The notes: generated from the letters alone by a model not told the origin. A stretch of 64,000 nt of DNA from Knoellia subterranea KCTC 19937 (GCF_000768685.1 NZ_AVPK01000009.1:1-64000), one strand, 5' to 3'; positions 51,129-61,413 are shown, numbered from the stretch's first letter. Numbers and translations are program-made.

Positions 51129-51895
51129 GCCAGACCCCCGTCGCCCTTGTCACCGGAGGCGGCACCGGCATCGGTGCCGCGATCACCCGCCGCCTCGTCG
51201 AGGACGGGTATGCCGTCGTCATCGGCGGTCGGCGCCGCGAGCGACTCGAGGCGGTCGCAACCGAACTCGGCAACGCCGTGACGGCCGTGCAGCTCGACGT
51301 GACCGACCCGGGCAGCGTCACGGCCGTGATGGGGACGCTGGACCGGCTCGACGTCCTCGTCAACAACGCCGGCGGAGCCCTCGGGGTGAGCTCGGTCGAG
51401 GAGGGCGACCTCGCCGAGTGGGAGCAGATGTATGCGACCAACGTCCTCGGCACCGTCCGCATGACCCAGGCGGCGCTGCCGCTCCTGCGGGCATCGGCAA
51501 GCGCCACGATCGTCAACGTCAGTTCCATCGCGGGGGAGCGGGTCTATCCCGGTGGGGGTGGCTACACAGCGGCGAAGCACGGCGAGTCCGCGGTGTCCGA
51601 GACCCTTCGCCTCGAACTCAACGGCAGCCACGTCCGTGTCATCGAGATCCGGCCCGGCATGGTCCACACCGAGGAGTTCTCGCTGACGCGCCTGCACGGT
51701 GACCAGTCGGCGGCGGACAAGGTCTATGACGGCGTCGACCGTCCGCTCGTGGCCGACGACGTCGCGGCCTGCGTCGCCTTCGCCGTCGGCCTGCCGCAGC
51801 ACGTCAACATCGACACCCTCGTCGTCAAGCCCGTCGCCCAGGCCGCGCCCCACCTGCTGCACCGCGGCCCGATCGATTGGCAGGACGAGTCATGA
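51125..51895 (+). CDS. Short-chain dehydrogenase/reductase
   Basis: A 256-residue NAD(P)-dependent classical [11 protein letters not shown] cofactor motif, NNAGG, the catalytic Ser in VNVSSIAGE and YTAAKHG (Tyr-x-x-x-Lys). [11 protein letters not shown] after the second strand favours NADPH. It is inserted between ispD and ispF by tight overlaps (GTGA before, ATGA after). Substrate unknown; a MEP-pathway role is not known for the family. Confidence 0.88.
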   Translation: MSQTPVALVTGGGTGIGAAITRRLVEDGYAVVIGGRRRERLEAVATELGNAVTAVQLDVTDPGSVTAVMGTLDRLDVLVNNAGGALGVSSVEEGDLAEWEQMYATNVLGTVRMTQAALPLLRASASATIVNVSSIAGERVYPGGGGYTAAKHGESAVSETLRLELNGSHVRVIEIRPGMVHTEEFSLTRLHGDQSAADKVYDGVDRPLVADDVAACVAFAVGLPQHVNIDTLVVKPVAQAAPHLLHRGPIDWQDES

Positions 51896-52392
51896 ACGCG
51901 ATGCCGTTGCCGCGCACCGGGATCGGCGTCGACGTCCACGCCTTCGCGCCCGAGGGTTCGGACCGCCAGCTCTGGATCGCGGGCCTGCACTGGCCCGGAG
52001 AGCGGGGGCTCGACGGACACTCCGACGCCGACGTGGCAGCCCACGCTGCCTGCGACGCCCTCTTCTCGGCGGCCGGGATCGGCGACCTGGGCCAGCACTT
52101 CGGAACGGATCGGCCCGAGTTCGCCGGAGCATCCGGTGTCACCCTCCTCGCCGAGGCGGCGCGACTCGTGCGCGAGGGCGGGTTCGAGATCGGCAACGTC
52201 GCGGTGCAGGTCGTCGGCAACCGACCCAAGATCGGAACGCGTCGCGCCGAGGCCGAGAAGGCCCTGTCCGATGCCTGCGGGGCGCCCGTGTCCGTGAGTG
52301 GCACGACGACCGACGGGCTCGGGCTGACCGGACGCGGCGAGGGGATCGCGGCCATCGCCACCGTCCTCGTCGTGGCCGCACCCCCTCGCTGA
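51892..52392 (+). CDS. ispF: 2-C-methyl-D-erythritol 2,4-cyclodiphosphate synthase
   Basis: A 166-residue trimeric enzyme converting CDP-ME-2-phosphate to the cyclodiphosphate. It has the zinc-site DVHAF (Asp-x-His), the [17 protein letters not shown] helix with a metal-binding His, and a C-terminal [21 protein letters not shown] 51892 overlaps the SDR stop. Length is typical. Confidence 0.95.
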   Translation: MNAMPLPRTGIGVDVHAFAPEGSDRQLWIAGLHWPGERGLDGHSDADVAAHAACDALFSAAGIGDLGQHFGTDRPEFAGASGVTLLAEAARLVREGGFEIGNVAVQVVGNRPKIGTRRAEAEKALSDACGAPVSVSGTTTDGLGLTGRGEGIAAIATVLVVAAPPR

Positions 52393-52487
52393 CCTGCAGC
52401 GACACCCGGTAACGTCGCTCGGGAACGAGCAACGAGAACGCGAGCGACCGGCATACCGCCTGGTCGACACCACTGGAGGTGGGGCAC

Positions 52488-53576
52488 GTGCCGCAGATCG
52501 TCAAGGGAGTCATCGCCAGGTCCAAGGGGGCCGACGTCGAGCTTGTCGACATCGTCGTGCCGGACCCCGGTCCGGGTGAGGCCGTCGTGCAGGTGCAGTC
52601 CTGTGGGGTCTGCCACACGGACCTGCACTACCGCGAGGGCGGGATCAACGACGAGTTTCCGTTCCTGCTGGGCCACGAGGCTGCCGGTGTCGTCGAGGCA
52701 GTCGGCGAGGGCGTGACCGAGGTCGCCCCCGGCGACTTCGTCATCCTCAACTGGCGCGCCGTCTGCGGACAGTGCCGCGCCTGCCTCAGGGGCAAGCCGT
52801 GGTACTGCTTCAACACCCACAACGCCAAGCAGAAGATGACGCTGGCCGACAGCGGCGAAGAGCTGTCGCCCGCACTCGGCATCGGTGCGTTCATCGAGAA
52901 GACGCTGGTCGCCGCCGGTCAGTGCACCAGGGTCGACTCGGAGGCGGATGCCGCGGCCGTCGGCCTTCTCGGTTGCGGCGTCATGGCCGGATTCGGAGCT
53001 GCCGTCAACACCGGTGGCGTGACACGGGGCGACTCGGTCGCAGTCATCGGCTGCGGCGGCGTGGGCAACGCCGCCATCGCGGGCGCGACCGTCGCCGGAG
53101 CGACCACGGTCATCGCCGTCGACGTCGACGACCGCAAGCTCGAGGGCGCCAAGGCCTTCGGCGCGACCCACACCGTCAACGGCCGCACCGAGGACGTCGT
53201 CGAGCGGATCCGTGAACTCACCGGCGGCTTCGGGGCCGACGTCGTGGTCGAGGCGGTCGGCCGCCCCGAGACCTATGAGCAGGCGTTCTATGCGCGCGAC
53301 CTCGCCGGCACGGTCGTCCTCGTGGGCGTCCCGACGCCGGACAAGCAGGTCACGCTGCCGATGATCGAGATCTTCGGTCGGGGAGGGGCGCTCAAGTCGA
53401 GCTGGTACGGCGACTGCCTCCCCAGCCGTGACTTCCCCATGCTCGTCGACCTCTATCGACAGGGCCGCTTCGACCTCGACGCCTTCGTCTCCGAGCGGAT
53501 CGGACTCGGCGACGTCGAGGGCGCCTTCGACAAGATGGAACGCGGCGAAGTGCTGCGTTCCGTGGTGGTGCTCTGA
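52488..53576 (+). CDS. mscR: S-(hydroxymethyl)mycothiol dehydrogenase
   Basis: A 362-residue zinc-dependent MDR dehydrogenase that oxidises the formaldehyde-mycothiol adduct, the actinobacterial route of formaldehyde detoxification; it also handles S-nitrosomycothiol. Catalytic-zinc [10 protein letters not shown], structural-zinc [15 protein letters not shown] and the NAD fold [14 protein letters not shown] are present. GTG 52488 has GGAGG eight bases upstream, preferred over GTG 52479. An MBL hydrolase follows, as in mycobacteria. Confidence 0.92.
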   Translation: MPQIVKGVIARSKGADVELVDIVVPDPGPGEAVVQVQSCGVCHTDLHYREGGINDEFPFLLGHEAAGVVEAVGEGVTEVAPGDFVILNWRAVCGQCRACLRGKPWYCFNTHNAKQKMTLADSGEELSPALGIGAFIEKTLVAAGQCTRVDSEADAAAVGLLGCGVMAGFGAAVNTGGVTRGDSVAVIGCGGVGNAAIAGATVAGATTVIAVDVDDRKLEGAKAFGATHTVNGRTEDVVERIRELTGGFGADVVVEAVGRPETYEQAFYARDLAGTVVLVGVPTPDKQVTLPMIEIFGRGGALKSSWYGDCLPSRDFPMLVDLYRQGRFDLDAFVSERIGLGDVEGAFDKMERGEVLRSVVVL

Positions 53577-54262
53577 TGTCTCAACCCGACTCCGGCAGCT
53601 CCGGCACGTCCATCGACCACCCGCGCACGCATGACGGCGTCCGGGTCGACCGCGTCGTCACCTCCGGCACCTTCGAGCTCGATGGCGGATCCTGGGACGT
53701 CGACAACAACGTCTGGGTCGTCGGTGACGATCGGGAGTGCGTCGTCATCGACGCGGCCCACGATGTCGACACCATTCTTGGCGCCGTCGGCGGACGGGCC
53801 GTGCGCGCCATTCTGCTGACCCACGCCCACAACGACCACATCAACGTTGCGAACGACCTGGCCGCGGCCACCGGGGCGCCGCTCCACCTCCACCCAGACG
53901 GCCGGGTCCTGTGGGCCCTGAGCCAGGACGGGCCGCCGCCCGAGCAGACCCTAACGCAGGGGCAGGAGTTCCACGTCGGCCACGTCGCGATCCGGGTGCT
54001 GCACACCCCAGGCCACGCGCCGGGTGCCTGCTGCTTCCACGTGCCGGCCCTGCACGTCGTCTTCACCGGCGACACGTTGTTCTCCGGCGGACCGGGGGCG
54101 ACGGGCCGCTCGTTCAGCAGCTTCGACCAGATCATCGAGTCGATCCGCGAGCACCTGCTGACGCTCCCCAGCGGAACGGTCGTCCTCACGGGTCACGGTG
54201 ACTCGACGACGATCGGCGCCGAGGCGCCGCACCTCGACGAGTGGATCGCCCGCGGCCACTGA
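53576..54262 (+). CDS. MBL-fold metallohydrolase
   Basis: A 228-residue hydrolase of the glyoxalase II type. The zinc ligands are in [12 protein letters not shown] (HxHxDH), [20 protein letters not shown] and LTGHGDSTT. The same gene follows mscR in mycobacteria, where it is thought to hydrolyse the S-formyl-mycothiol produced; that role here is inferred. Its ATG overlaps the mscR stop by one base. Confidence 0.88.
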   Translation: MSQPDSGSSGTSIDHPRTHDGVRVDRVVTSGTFELDGGSWDVDNNVWVVGDDRECVVIDAAHDVDTILGAVGGRAVRAILLTHAHNDHINVANDLAAATGAPLHLHPDGRVLWALSQDGPPPEQTLTQGQEFHVGHVAIRVLHTPGHAPGACCFHVPALHVVFTGDTLFSGGPGATGRSFSSFDQIIESIREHLLTLPSGTVVLTGHGDSTTIGAEAPHLDEWIARGH

Positions 54263-54267
54263 CCGCG

Positions 54268-54364
54268 CCCCAACATTTGCTCCCCATGAGGAAACCTGCG
54301 GGGTCCGGAGGCCTATGAACCCTCCGGACCCTTCACCTTCCGTCATGGGGAGCAAATGTGGGGA
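54268..54364. repeat. Hairpin repeat family A, copy 3 (full-length)
   Basis: 97 bp between the MBL gene and cysS. Outer arms ACATTTGCTCCCCATGA / TCATGGGGAGCAAATGT pair almost perfectly, and inner arms GGGTCCGGAGG / CCTCCGGACCC match copies 1 and 2. This looks like the complete form of the repeat. Confidence 0.8.
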
Positions 54365-54422
54365 TGGAGGGGGTATGCCGGGTGGTCCGGAGAGGGGGTC
54401 GCCCGCCGGTACCCTTGGGCGG

Positions 54423-55856
54423 GTGACTCTCAGATTGTTCGACTCCCAGTCGCGCGCCCTGCGTGACTTCGTCCCACTGCAGCCTGGTCGGGTCGGGATC
54501 TACATCTGTGGACTCACGACCCAGGCGCCGCCACACATCGGCCACGTCCGATTCGCCGTCGCCTTCGACGTGCTCCGACGCTGGCTCGTTCGGGGCCACG
54601 GCCTCGACGTGACGCTCGTCCGCAACGTCACCGACCTCGACGACAAGATCCTGCGCAAGTCGGACGAGTCCGGCGAAGACTGGTTCGCCCTGTCCTACCG
54701 CAACGAGATCGCCACGGCCGACGCCCTGCGTCTCCTCGGCGTCCTGCCCCCGACCTACGAGCCCCGGGCAATGGGCCACATCACCGAGATGGTCGAGCTC
54801 ATGCAGCTCCTCATCGACCGCGGCCACGCCTATCCGGCGGAGGACGGCTCGGGTGACGTCTACTTCGATGTCCGCAGCTGGCCGGCATACGGGGAAGTGA
54901 CGAACCAGAAGATCGACGACATGGCTGCGGCCGAGGACGCCGATCCGCGCGGCAAGCGCGATCCGCGCGACTTCGCCCTGTGGAAGGGACGCAAGGACGG
55001 TGAACCCGAGTCGGCCAGCTGGCCCACTCCCTGGGGGCGCGGTCGCCCCGGCTGGCATCTCGAGTGCTCGGCCATGGCCCGCAAGTACCTCGGCGACGCG
55101 TTCGACATCCACGGCGGCGGCGTCGACCTGCGCTTCCCGCACCACGAGAACGAGCAGGCGCAGTCGCGTGCGGCCGGGCTGCCGTTCACCTCGATGTGGA
55201 TGCATAACGCCTGGGTGACCATCAGCGGCGAGAAGATGAGCAAGTCGCTCGGCAACAGCCTGCTCATCCACGAGGTCACCAAGAAGGCGCGCCCGCTCGC
55301 GGTCCGCTACTACCTGACTGCCGCGCACTACCGGTCGATGATCGAGTTCCACGAGGGCTCCCTCGCGGAGGCGGAGGCTGCCGTCGACCGAATCGAGGGC
55401 TTCCTGCGACGCGCACTCGGACCCGACGGCGTCGTCACGCCGACGGGCGAGGAGAAACTGCCCGACGACTTCGTGGCCGCGATGGATGACGACCTCGGTG
55501 TGTCCGGGGCGCTCGCGGCCGTTCACGAGACCGTGACGCGCGGTAACACCGCCCTCGACGAGGACGACAACGAGGAGGCGCGTGACCTGGCCGCCGTCGT
55601 CATCGCCATGACCGACGTCCTCGGCGTCAACCCACTCGACCCGGCATGGGCCAGCGCGGACCGCTCCGGCACTGACGCACTGGCCGCTCTCGACGCCCTC
55701 GTCGGTGAGCGGCTCGCCGCCCGGACGGCAGCGCGCTCGGCGCGCGACTACGCGACGTCGGACGCCATCCGCGACCAGTTGGTCGCGGCCGGCATCGCGA
55801 TCGAGGACACCCCGACCGGCGCCCGCTGGTCGCTCACCCGTGGACGAGGAGAGTAG
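54423..55856 (+). CDS. cysS: Cysteinyl-tRNA synthetase
   Basis: A 477-residue class I synthetase. It has the zinc-site Cys in [18 protein letters not shown], the HIGH motif, the KMSKS motif ([11 protein letters not shown]), the [11 protein letters not shown] loop and a C-terminal helical domain. GTG 54423 is chosen because MTLRLFDS is the family start; the upstream frame is repeat sequence. The HGGGVDLRF zinc motif is intact. rlmB follows at once, as in mycobacteria. Confidence 0.96.
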   Translation: MTLRLFDSQSRALRDFVPLQPGRVGIYICGLTTQAPPHIGHVRFAVAFDVLRRWLVRGHGLDVTLVRNVTDLDDKILRKSDESGEDWFALSYRNEIATADALRLLGVLPPTYEPRAMGHITEMVELMQLLIDRGHAYPAEDGSGDVYFDVRSWPAYGEVTNQKIDDMAAAEDADPRGKRDPRDFALWKGRKDGEPESASWPTPWGRGRPGWHLECSAMARKYLGDAFDIHGGGVDLRFPHHENEQAQSRAAGLPFTSMWMHNAWVTISGEKMSKSLGNSLLIHEVTKKARPLAVRYYLTAAHYRSMIEFHEGSLAEAEAAVDRIEGFLRRALGPDGVVTPTGEEKLPDDFVAAMDDDLGVSGALAAVHETVTRGNTALDEDDNEEARDLAAVVIAMTDVLGVNPLDPAWASADRSGTDALAALDALVGERLAARTAARSARDYATSDAIRDQLVAAGIAIEDTPTGARWSLTRGRGE

Positions 55857-55858
55857 CC

Positions 55859-56803
55859 GTGGCAGGCAACAGCCAGCGACGAGGAGCCATCCGCAAGGGC
55901 GGCAAGAAGGCACCCACCGTCGGATCCGGCGGGCAGCGTCGGCGTGGACTCGAGGGCAAGGGCCCGACCCCGCGCGCGGAGGACCGGCCGTACCACAAGG
56001 CCCACAAGGACGCGAAGGCTGCGGAGCGCCGCTCCGGCGGTCGCCCCAGCGGCGGTCGCAAGGCGAAGGCGTCGAGCGAGGTCGTGGCCGGGCGCAACTC
56101 CGTGCTCGAGGCCCTGCGCACCGATGTGCCGGCGGCGACGATGTATGTCGCCGGGCGCATCGACAGTGATGACCGCGTCCGCGAGGCCCTCAAGATCGCG
56201 ACCGAGCGCAGCATCCCCGTCCTCGAGACGCCGCGCGGCGAGCTCGACCGGCTCACCGACGGAGCGGTCCACCAGGGGCTGGCCCTCCAGGTTCCGCCCT
56301 ACGAGTACGCGCACCCGAACGACCTCATCGACCCCGAACTGCCGGGCATCCCACTCGTTGTGGCGCTCGACGGCATCACCGACCCGCGCAACCTCGGCGC
56401 CATCGTGCGTTCGGTGGCGGCGTTCGGTGGGCACGGGGTCGTCGTGCCGTCGCGCCGCTCGGTCGGCATGACCGCGTCGGCGTGGAAGACCTCGGCCGGT
56501 GCCGCCGCCCGCATCCCGGTCGCCCAGTGCACCAACCTCACCCGCACGCTCGAGGACTATCGCAAGGCCGGCTTCTTCGTCATCGGTCTCGACATGGACG
56601 GCGACGTCGAACTGCCCGACCTCCAGCTCGCGAAGGAGCCCCTCGTCATCGTCGTGGGCTCCGAGGGCAAGGGTCTGTCCCGACTCGTCCGCGAGACCTG
56701 CGACCAGATCGTTTCGGTCCCGATGTCGTCGGCGGTCGAGTCCCTCAATGCCGGTATCGCGACCGGCGTCACTCTCTACGAGGTCGCCCGCCAGCGTCGC
56801 TGA
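55859..56803 (+). CDS. rlmB: 23S rRNA 2'-O-methyltransferase (RlmB/TrmH family)
   Basis: A 314-residue SPOUT methyltransferase. It has a basic low-complexity N-terminal tail (about 70 residues), the substrate-binding domain ([10 protein letters not shown]...) and the SPOUT knot with [29 protein letters not shown] and [15 protein letters not shown]. It should methylate a 23S rRNA guanosine. GTG 55859, two bp after cysS. Confidence 0.93.
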   Translation: MAGNSQRRGAIRKGGKKAPTVGSGGQRRRGLEGKGPTPRAEDRPYHKAHKDAKAAERRSGGRPSGGRKAKASSEVVAGRNSVLEALRTDVPAATMYVAGRIDSDDRVREALKIATERSIPVLETPRGELDRLTDGAVHQGLALQVPPYEYAHPNDLIDPELPGIPLVVALDGITDPRNLGAIVRSVAAFGGHGVVVPSRRSVGMTASAWKTSAGAAARIPVAQCTNLTRTLEDYRKAGFFVIGLDMDGDVELPDLQLAKEPLVIVVGSEGKGLSRLVRETCDQIVSVPMSSAVESLNAGIATGVTLYEVARQRR

Positions 56804-56955
56804 AAAGCCGTCGGTATGCCGTCCGCACCGGTCCTGCATTGATCCGTGCGTTGCCGTCCGCGACCGGGTGACCTGTGCCACGATGTCGGTCTGGTCGGGA
56901 ACCCGACTCGGGGGAGCACACCCCCCCACAGTTTTCACACTGAGAGGGATGACGA

Positions 56956-57363
56956 ATGTCTGACTACGGAAGCACCCCGCCCCCGCCCAGCGGCGGCGGC
57001 TACGGCGGCGCGACTCCTCCGCCCCCGCCCAGCGGCGGCGGCTTTGACGGTGGCGCCTACGGTGCCCCGCCGCCCCCGGCCGGCGGCTACGGGATGCCTG
57101 CTGGCCCGCCGCCCAACAACAACCTCGTCATGGCCATCCTCGGCCTGCTCTGCTGCTGGCCGCTCGGTATCCCTGCCGTCGTCTTTGCCGCCCAGGTCAA
57201 CGGCAAGTGGAACGGCGGCGACCAGGCCGGCGCCATCGAGTCCGCAGCAAAGGCCAAGAAGTTCGCGACGATCGCTCTGGTCCTCGGCATTATCGGCACG
57301 CTCATCTACATCGCGCTGTTCGCCATGGGCGCGATGAATGCGGACACGTCGACGGGCATGTGA
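56956..57363 (+). CDS. CD225/dispanin family membrane protein
   Basis: A 135-residue protein with a long Pro/Gly-rich N-terminal part (PPPPSGGGYGG repeats), then a CD225-like unit of two membrane helices: NNLVMAILGLLCCWPLGIPA, a conserved loop (QVNGKWNGGDQAGAIESAAKAK), and a second helix. Function in bacteria is unknown; such proteins are thought to be envelope-associated. The following gene overlaps its stop. Confidence 0.85.
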   Translation: MSDYGSTPPPPSGGGYGGATPPPPPSGGGFDGGAYGAPPPPAGGYGMPAGPPPNNNLVMAILGLLCCWPLGIPAVVFAAQVNGKWNGGDQAGAIESAAKAKKFATIALVLGIIGTLIYIALFAMGAMNADTSTGM

Positions 57364-57815
57364 TTCCGACGTCCCTGTTGCATTCTCCGACGCCCCCGCT
57401 CACCGATCCGTCGGTCGGGCGGGGGCGTCGCCTGCTGTGGCCGGCGGTCGCCATCGGCGGGGCGACGGCATACGCCGTCATCGCCCACCTCGTGAATCCC
57501 TACGAGGCGGGAAACTACCCAACCTGCCCGTGGCTCGCCGTGACCGGCACCTACTGCCCGGGGTGCGGCACCCTGCGGGCCACCCACTCCCTGACCGAGG
57601 GCAACCTCGTCGAGGCGCTCCAACGCAACCCGCTCACGGTGTTCGCGTTCGTCGTCATGGCGCTGGGGTTCCTCCGCTGGACCCGGCGTCAGTGGCGGGG
57701 CGAGCAGCGGATGACCGCCGCTCCGGCGTGGCTGCTCTACGCGTTGTTCTGGGCGATCATCGCGTTCTGGGTCGGCCGCAACATCCCGGGCTGGACCTGG
57801 CTCTCACCCGCGTGA
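57360..57815 (+). CDS. DUF2752 membrane protein
   Basis: A 151-residue membrane protein with about three helices and the DUF2752 core CPWLAVTGTYCPGCGTLRATH followed by SLTEGNLVEALQRNPLTV. The cysteine cluster (Cys-x6-Cys-x2-Cys) is typical. The GTG at 57360 overlaps the dispanin stop as GTGA, so the two are coupled; the pair is common in actinobacteria. Function unknown. Confidence 0.8.
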   Translation: MIPTSLLHSPTPPLTDPSVGRGRRLLWPAVAIGGATAYAVIAHLVNPYEAGNYPTCPWLAVTGTYCPGCGTLRATHSLTEGNLVEALQRNPLTVFAFVVMALGFLRWTRRQWRGEQRMTAAPAWLLYALFWAIIAFWVGRNIPGWTWLSPA

Positions 57816-57839
57816 CACCCAGCCAGTCGGGCAAGACAA

Positions 57840-57876
57840 GAGTTCGCCGCCTCGAGGACCTCGAGGCGGCGAACTC
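57840..57876. terminator. 18-bp perfect bidirectional hairpin
   Basis: GAGTTCGCCGCCTCGAGG (57840-57857) and CCTCGAGGCGGCGAACTC (57859-57876) pair over 18 bp around a single base, between the converging DUF2752 and RDD genes. Confidence 0.8.
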
Positions 57877-57897
57877 ATGTGCGCTGGACTGCTGCCC

Positions 57898-58710
57898 TCA
57901 GGACTTGGGGACCTCGATGACGGTCGAGCTCACGACCTTGTCGTGCAGCGTCTGCTTGTTGTCGTCCCAGAGCATCCAGAGGTAGCTCAGGTAGACGACC
58001 TGGTTGATGAGGCCACTGAGGAGCTCGCGCAGGAACGCCTGGAGGGCCCCGATCGGCTGGCCGGTCTGCTGGTGGATGAGCTTGATGCCCACGGCCTTCT
58101 TGCCGACGCTCTGTCCGGTGCGCCCCATCCTGAAGATGCGGTTCCAGATCTGGATGCCGATGACCAGCAGGACGCCGAGGAAGATCAGCACTCCGCCGGT
58201 GACGAGGAGGCCCGCGTCTCCGGTGCCGTCGACCGAGTAGCCGTACTCGTCGACGTCGGGGGCCGCGGCGACGAGCAGGACGGCTCCGATGATCATCGGG
58301 ATGAGGCCGATGAGCGTCAGCAGGGTGTCGATGATCAGTGCGAGGGCACGGCTGCCGAATCCGGCCACCCGTCCGAAGTGCTGCTCCACGTAGGCCTTCG
58401 AGCCCGGGTAGGCCTGAGCGCCACCGCCATACGGGTTCACCTGGGGTGCAGCCTGATACCCGGGTGCACCCTGTGGGGCGGGTCCGCCCGGGTAGCCGGC
58501 TGCTCCCGCCTCCTGGCTCCAGGCGGGCGGCTCGGGGCGGTAACTCGGAACGGCCGGGCGTCCCGCTGCCTGCGGAGGTTCGGGCGCGACATGCGACGGC
58601 TGCTGCTGCGACGGCTGCGACGGCTGCGAGGGCTGCGGCGCCTGCGGCTGGTCGGCTGCCTGCGGCTGGTCGGCTGCCGGAGGCTGGGTCGGGTCGAACG
58701 GCTCGGACAT
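57898..58710 (-). CDS. RDD family membrane protein
   Basis: A 270-residue protein: a Gln/Pro/Ala/Ser-rich low-complexity N-terminal third (PQAADQPQAPQPSQPSQ), then an RDD domain with about three helices, starting FGSRALALIIDTLLTLIG and including GQSVGKKAVGIKLI and the C-terminal NKQTLHDKVVSSTVI. The family is thought to act in ion transport or stress, but this protein's role is unknown. Confidence 0.85.
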   Translation of the reverse strand: MSEPFDPTQPPAADQPQAADQPQAPQPSQPSQPSQQQPSHVAPEPPQAAGRPAVPSYRPEPPAWSQEAGAAGYPGGPAPQGAPGYQAAPQVNPYGGGAQAYPGSKAYVEQHFGRVAGFGSRALALIIDTLLTLIGLIPMIIGAVLLVAAAPDVDEYGYSVDGTGDAGLLVTGGVLIFLGVLLVIGIQIWNRIFRMGRTGQSVGKKAVGIKLIHQQTGQPIGALQAFLRELLSGLINQVVYLSYLWMLWDDNKQTLHDKVVSSTVIEVPKS

Positions 58711-58750
58711 GTGTTTTCCCTGCGGTGGATGGTGCGTGGTCGGCTCGATC

Positions 58751-60004
58751 CTAGGGGCGCTGGCCCCGGTCGACGATGACCGGCATCTCGACCGTGTCGA
58801 CGCCGACGACCGACACTTCGTCGGGCTTCCCCGGCAGGATCGACGCGACGTAGTCCTCGATGGCGCTCTCGATCGGGATGTCGTGCTGCGCTCGCTCCGC
58901 CATGTACCAACGGTGCTCGAGCACCTCGTGGAACAGTTCGGCCGGCTCGAGCTTGCCGGACAGCTCGCGAGGGACCCGTCGCGTGATCGGCTCGTAGATC
59001 CGGGTCAGCCAGTCGTGGGCCACGATCTCCTCGTCGTCGTTCTGCCGGTTCGTGCCCGCGCGATAGCTGTCGAGGTCGTTGAGGAGACGACGCGCCTGGC
59101 CCTCGCCGACGTCGAGGCCGGTGAGCCGGAGCAGCCGGCGCGAGTGGTGTCCGGCGTCGACGACCTTGGGCTGGATGCTGATCGAGGTGCCGTCGATGTC
59201 GGTGGTGATGGCGAGTTCGTCGACGTCGAAGCCCACGGCGTTGAGTCGCCGGATGCGCTCCTCGACGCGCCACCGTTCGCCGGTGTCGAACTCCTCCGTG
59301 TCGGTGAGTTCGGCCCAGAGTTCGTTGTAGCGGGTGACGATGCGATTGGAGATGGCGACGGGGTCGACGCCCTCGTCGAGGAGTTCACCGGCCTGGAGGT
59401 CCATGAGCTCCCCGGCGATGTTGACGCGCGCGATGTCGAGGTCGTGGGCACGCTGTCCGGCTGTGAGAGCCGGGAAGAGCTCGCCCGTCTCGGCATCGAC
59501 GAGATACGCGGCGAAGCTCCCGGCATCGCGGCGGAACAGCGTGTTCGACAGCGACACGTCACCCCACCAGAACCCAGTGAGGTGCAGGCGCACGAGCAGC
59601 ACGGCCAGGGCGTCGATGAGACGTGTCTCCGTGCCGGGCCGCAGCCCCTGCGAGAACAGCGCGCGATAGGGCAGTGAGAATTTGAGGTGGCGCGTGATGA
59701 GGCACGCATCGAGCTCTCGCCCTTCGGCGTCGACGCGTCCCGACACGACACCGAAGGGCTCCACGCTCGGCACGTCGAGCCGGCGCAGGTTGCGGAGCAT
59801 TTCGTATTCGCGGCGGGCCAGGTCGGCCTTGATCTCCTTGACCGCGAGCACCCGGCCGGAGAGCCGGACGAAGCGCACGACGTGGCGCGAGATGCCGCGG
59901 GGCAACGCGGCGAGGTACTCGTCCGGCCAGTCCTCCAGCGGCGTCGACCACGGCAGGTCGAGCAGTGCGGGATCGGGACGGGCCGTCGTGATCTGCAGAG
60001 CCAT
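58751..60004 (-). CDS. DUF4032 protein with LPS-kinase-like fold
   Basis: A 417-residue protein. The first half resembles the LPS kinase (Kdo/WaaP-like) family: VRFVRLSGRVLAVKEIKADLARREYEM, RLHLTGFWWGDVSLSNTLFRR (catalytic-loop-like GDVSLSN) and AYLVDAETGELF (DAE as a DFG-like motif). The C-terminal half is the actinobacterial DUF4032 extension. It may phosphorylate a small molecule or envelope component; the substrate is unknown. Downstream and separated from ugpC by a terminator. Confidence 0.8.
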   Translation of the reverse strand: MALQITTARPDPALLDLPWSTPLEDWPDEYLAALPRGISRHVVRFVRLSGRVLAVKEIKADLARREYEMLRNLRRLDVPSVEPFGVVSGRVDAEGRELDACLITRHLKFSLPYRALFSQGLRPGTETRLIDALAVLLVRLHLTGFWWGDVSLSNTLFRRDAGSFAAYLVDAETGELFPALTAGQRAHDLDIARVNIAGELMDLQAGELLDEGVDPVAISNRIVTRYNELWAELTDTEEFDTGERWRVEERIRRLNAVGFDVDELAITTDIDGTSISIQPKVVDAGHHSRRLLRLTGLDVGEGQARRLLNDLDSYRAGTNRQNDDEEIVAHDWLTRIYEPITRRVPRELSGKLEPAELFHEVLEHRWYMAERAQHDIPIESAIEDYVASILPGKPDEVSVVGVDTVEMPVIVDRGQRP

Positions 60005-60046
60005 CGACTACCTCCTCACAGGACCGGACGAGGACGAGAGACGAAA

Positions 60047-60088
60047 CGGGGTGCCGGCCACACGGCATACGGCGTGGTCGGCACCCCG
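60047..60088 (-). terminator. Hairpin after the ugpC gene, with GTATGCCG word in its loop
   Basis: Arms 60047-60061 and 60074-60088 pair over 15 bp with one G-T pair (CGGGGTGCCG/CGGCACCCCG). The 12-base loop contains CGGCATAC. It lies between the transporter ATPase gene and the DUF4032 gene, both on the minus strand. Confidence 0.75.
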
Positions 60089-60111
60089 GGACGTCGAGCG
60101 GGTGGTGCGGT

Positions 60112-61218
60112 TCAGCTGCTCAGGCGAGCACCGGTCTCCTGGTTGAAGACGTGCATGTGGTCCGACTTGGGGTGGACGAAGACCTTGTCACCCTTCATCG
60201 GGACCCGGCGGCCGTCGACGCGCGCGATGAACGGCTTGGCGAGGCCATCGTCGCTGCCCTCGAGGGCGACGGCCGAGTTCGTCGGCGTGCCGTAGACGTA
60301 GGCGTCGGCGCCGAGCTCCTCGACGACGTCGACGGTGATCTCGACACCGTTGCTGTCGTTCGTGACCTCGACGTCCTCGGGACGGACACCGACGATGACG
60401 TTCTTGCCGCCACCGGCGAGCTCTTCGCGCGACACCGGGAGGGTGTGCGAGCCGAACTTCACGCCACCGTCCGTGACGGGCACCGCCACGAGGTTCATGG
60501 CGGGCGAGCCGATGAAGCCGGCGACGAAGACGTTGGCCGGGTGGTCATACATCTCGCGCGGCGTCGCGCACTGCTGGAGGATGCCGTCCTTGAGGAGGGC
60601 GATGCGGTCACCCATCGTCATGGCCTCGACCTGGTCGTGCGTGACGTAGACCGTCGTGACGCCCAATCGCCGCTGGAGAGAAGCGATCTGGGTGCGCGTC
60701 TGCACGCGGAGCTTGGCGTCGAGGTTGGACAGCGGCTCGTCCATGAGGAACACCTGCGGGCTGCGGACGATGGCGCGACCCATGGCGACGCGCTGGCGCT
60801 GGCCACCGGAGAGGGCCTTGGGCTTGCGGTCGAGGTACTGCGTCAGGTCGAGGACCTTGGCGGCCTCCTCCACGCGCTTGCGGATCTCGCCCTTGTCGAC
60901 GCCGGCGATCTTGAGCGCGAAGCCCATGTTGTCGGCGACGCTCATGTGCGGGTAGAGCGCGTAGTTCTGGAAGACCATGGCGACGTCACGGTCCTTGGGG
61001 GAGAGGTTGGTGACGTCCCGGTCACCGATCCAGATCTTGCCGGCGTTGACCTCTTCGAGGCCGGCAAGCATGCGGAGCGAGGTCGACTTCCCACAGCCCG
61101 AGGGGCCGACGAGGACGAGGAACTCACCGTCCTGGATGTCGATGTTGAGTCGGTCGACCGAGGGCGTGTCGTTGCCCGGGTAGATCCGGGTTGCCTCATC
61201 GAACTTCACTGTTGCCAT
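60112..61218 (-). CDS. ugpC: Carbohydrate ABC transporter ATP-binding protein (UgpC/MsmK-like)
   Basis: A 368-residue ATPase of sugar importers. It has Walker A GPSGCGKS, signature LSGGQRQRVAMGRA, Walker B FLMDEPLSNLDAKLR, an H-loop VTHDQVEAMTMGDR and C-terminal TOBE-like regulatory domains (VGVRPEDVEV). No permeases are adjacent, so it probably serves several sugar transporters, as MsiK does in Streptomyces. ATG 61218 is preceded by AAGGAAGG. Longer upstream frames were rejected. Confidence 0.93.
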   Translation of the reverse strand: MATVKFDEATRIYPGNDTPSVDRLNIDIQDGEFLVLVGPSGCGKSTSLRMLAGLEEVNAGKIWIGDRDVTNLSPKDRDVAMVFQNYALYPHMSVADNMGFALKIAGVDKGEIRKRVEEAAKVLDLTQYLDRKPKALSGGQRQRVAMGRAIVRSPQVFLMDEPLSNLDAKLRVQTRTQIASLQRRLGVTTVYVTHDQVEAMTMGDRIALLKDGILQQCATPREMYDHPANVFVAGFIGSPAMNLVAVPVTDGGVKFGSHTLPVSREELAGGGKNVIVGVRPEDVEVTNDSNGVEITVDVVEELGADAYVYGTPTNSAVALEGSDDGLAKPFIARVDGRRVPMKGDKVFVHPKSDHMHVFNQETGARLSS

Positions 61219-61413
61219 GGCGTCATTGCCTTCCTTCACCGGCAGGAACGTGCCGGACGATCCGTTGTAAAGGGAACCCGCCCCACGTCGGTGTGTGGGC
61301 GGCTTCCCCAGCATGCCGTATGCCGTCCGCTCCTGTCACGCGCTGCGTCTCGCCTGCGCGTTGGCTCGCCGCTACCTCTGGCGCGCCTCCGCGAGGGGCA
61401 CTACCGTCGGGGC

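Noticed and set aside
60151-61413. Long plus-strand extension of the CBS protein
   Set aside because: Antisense to the sugar-transporter ATPase; the CBS domain starts right at ATG 61414.
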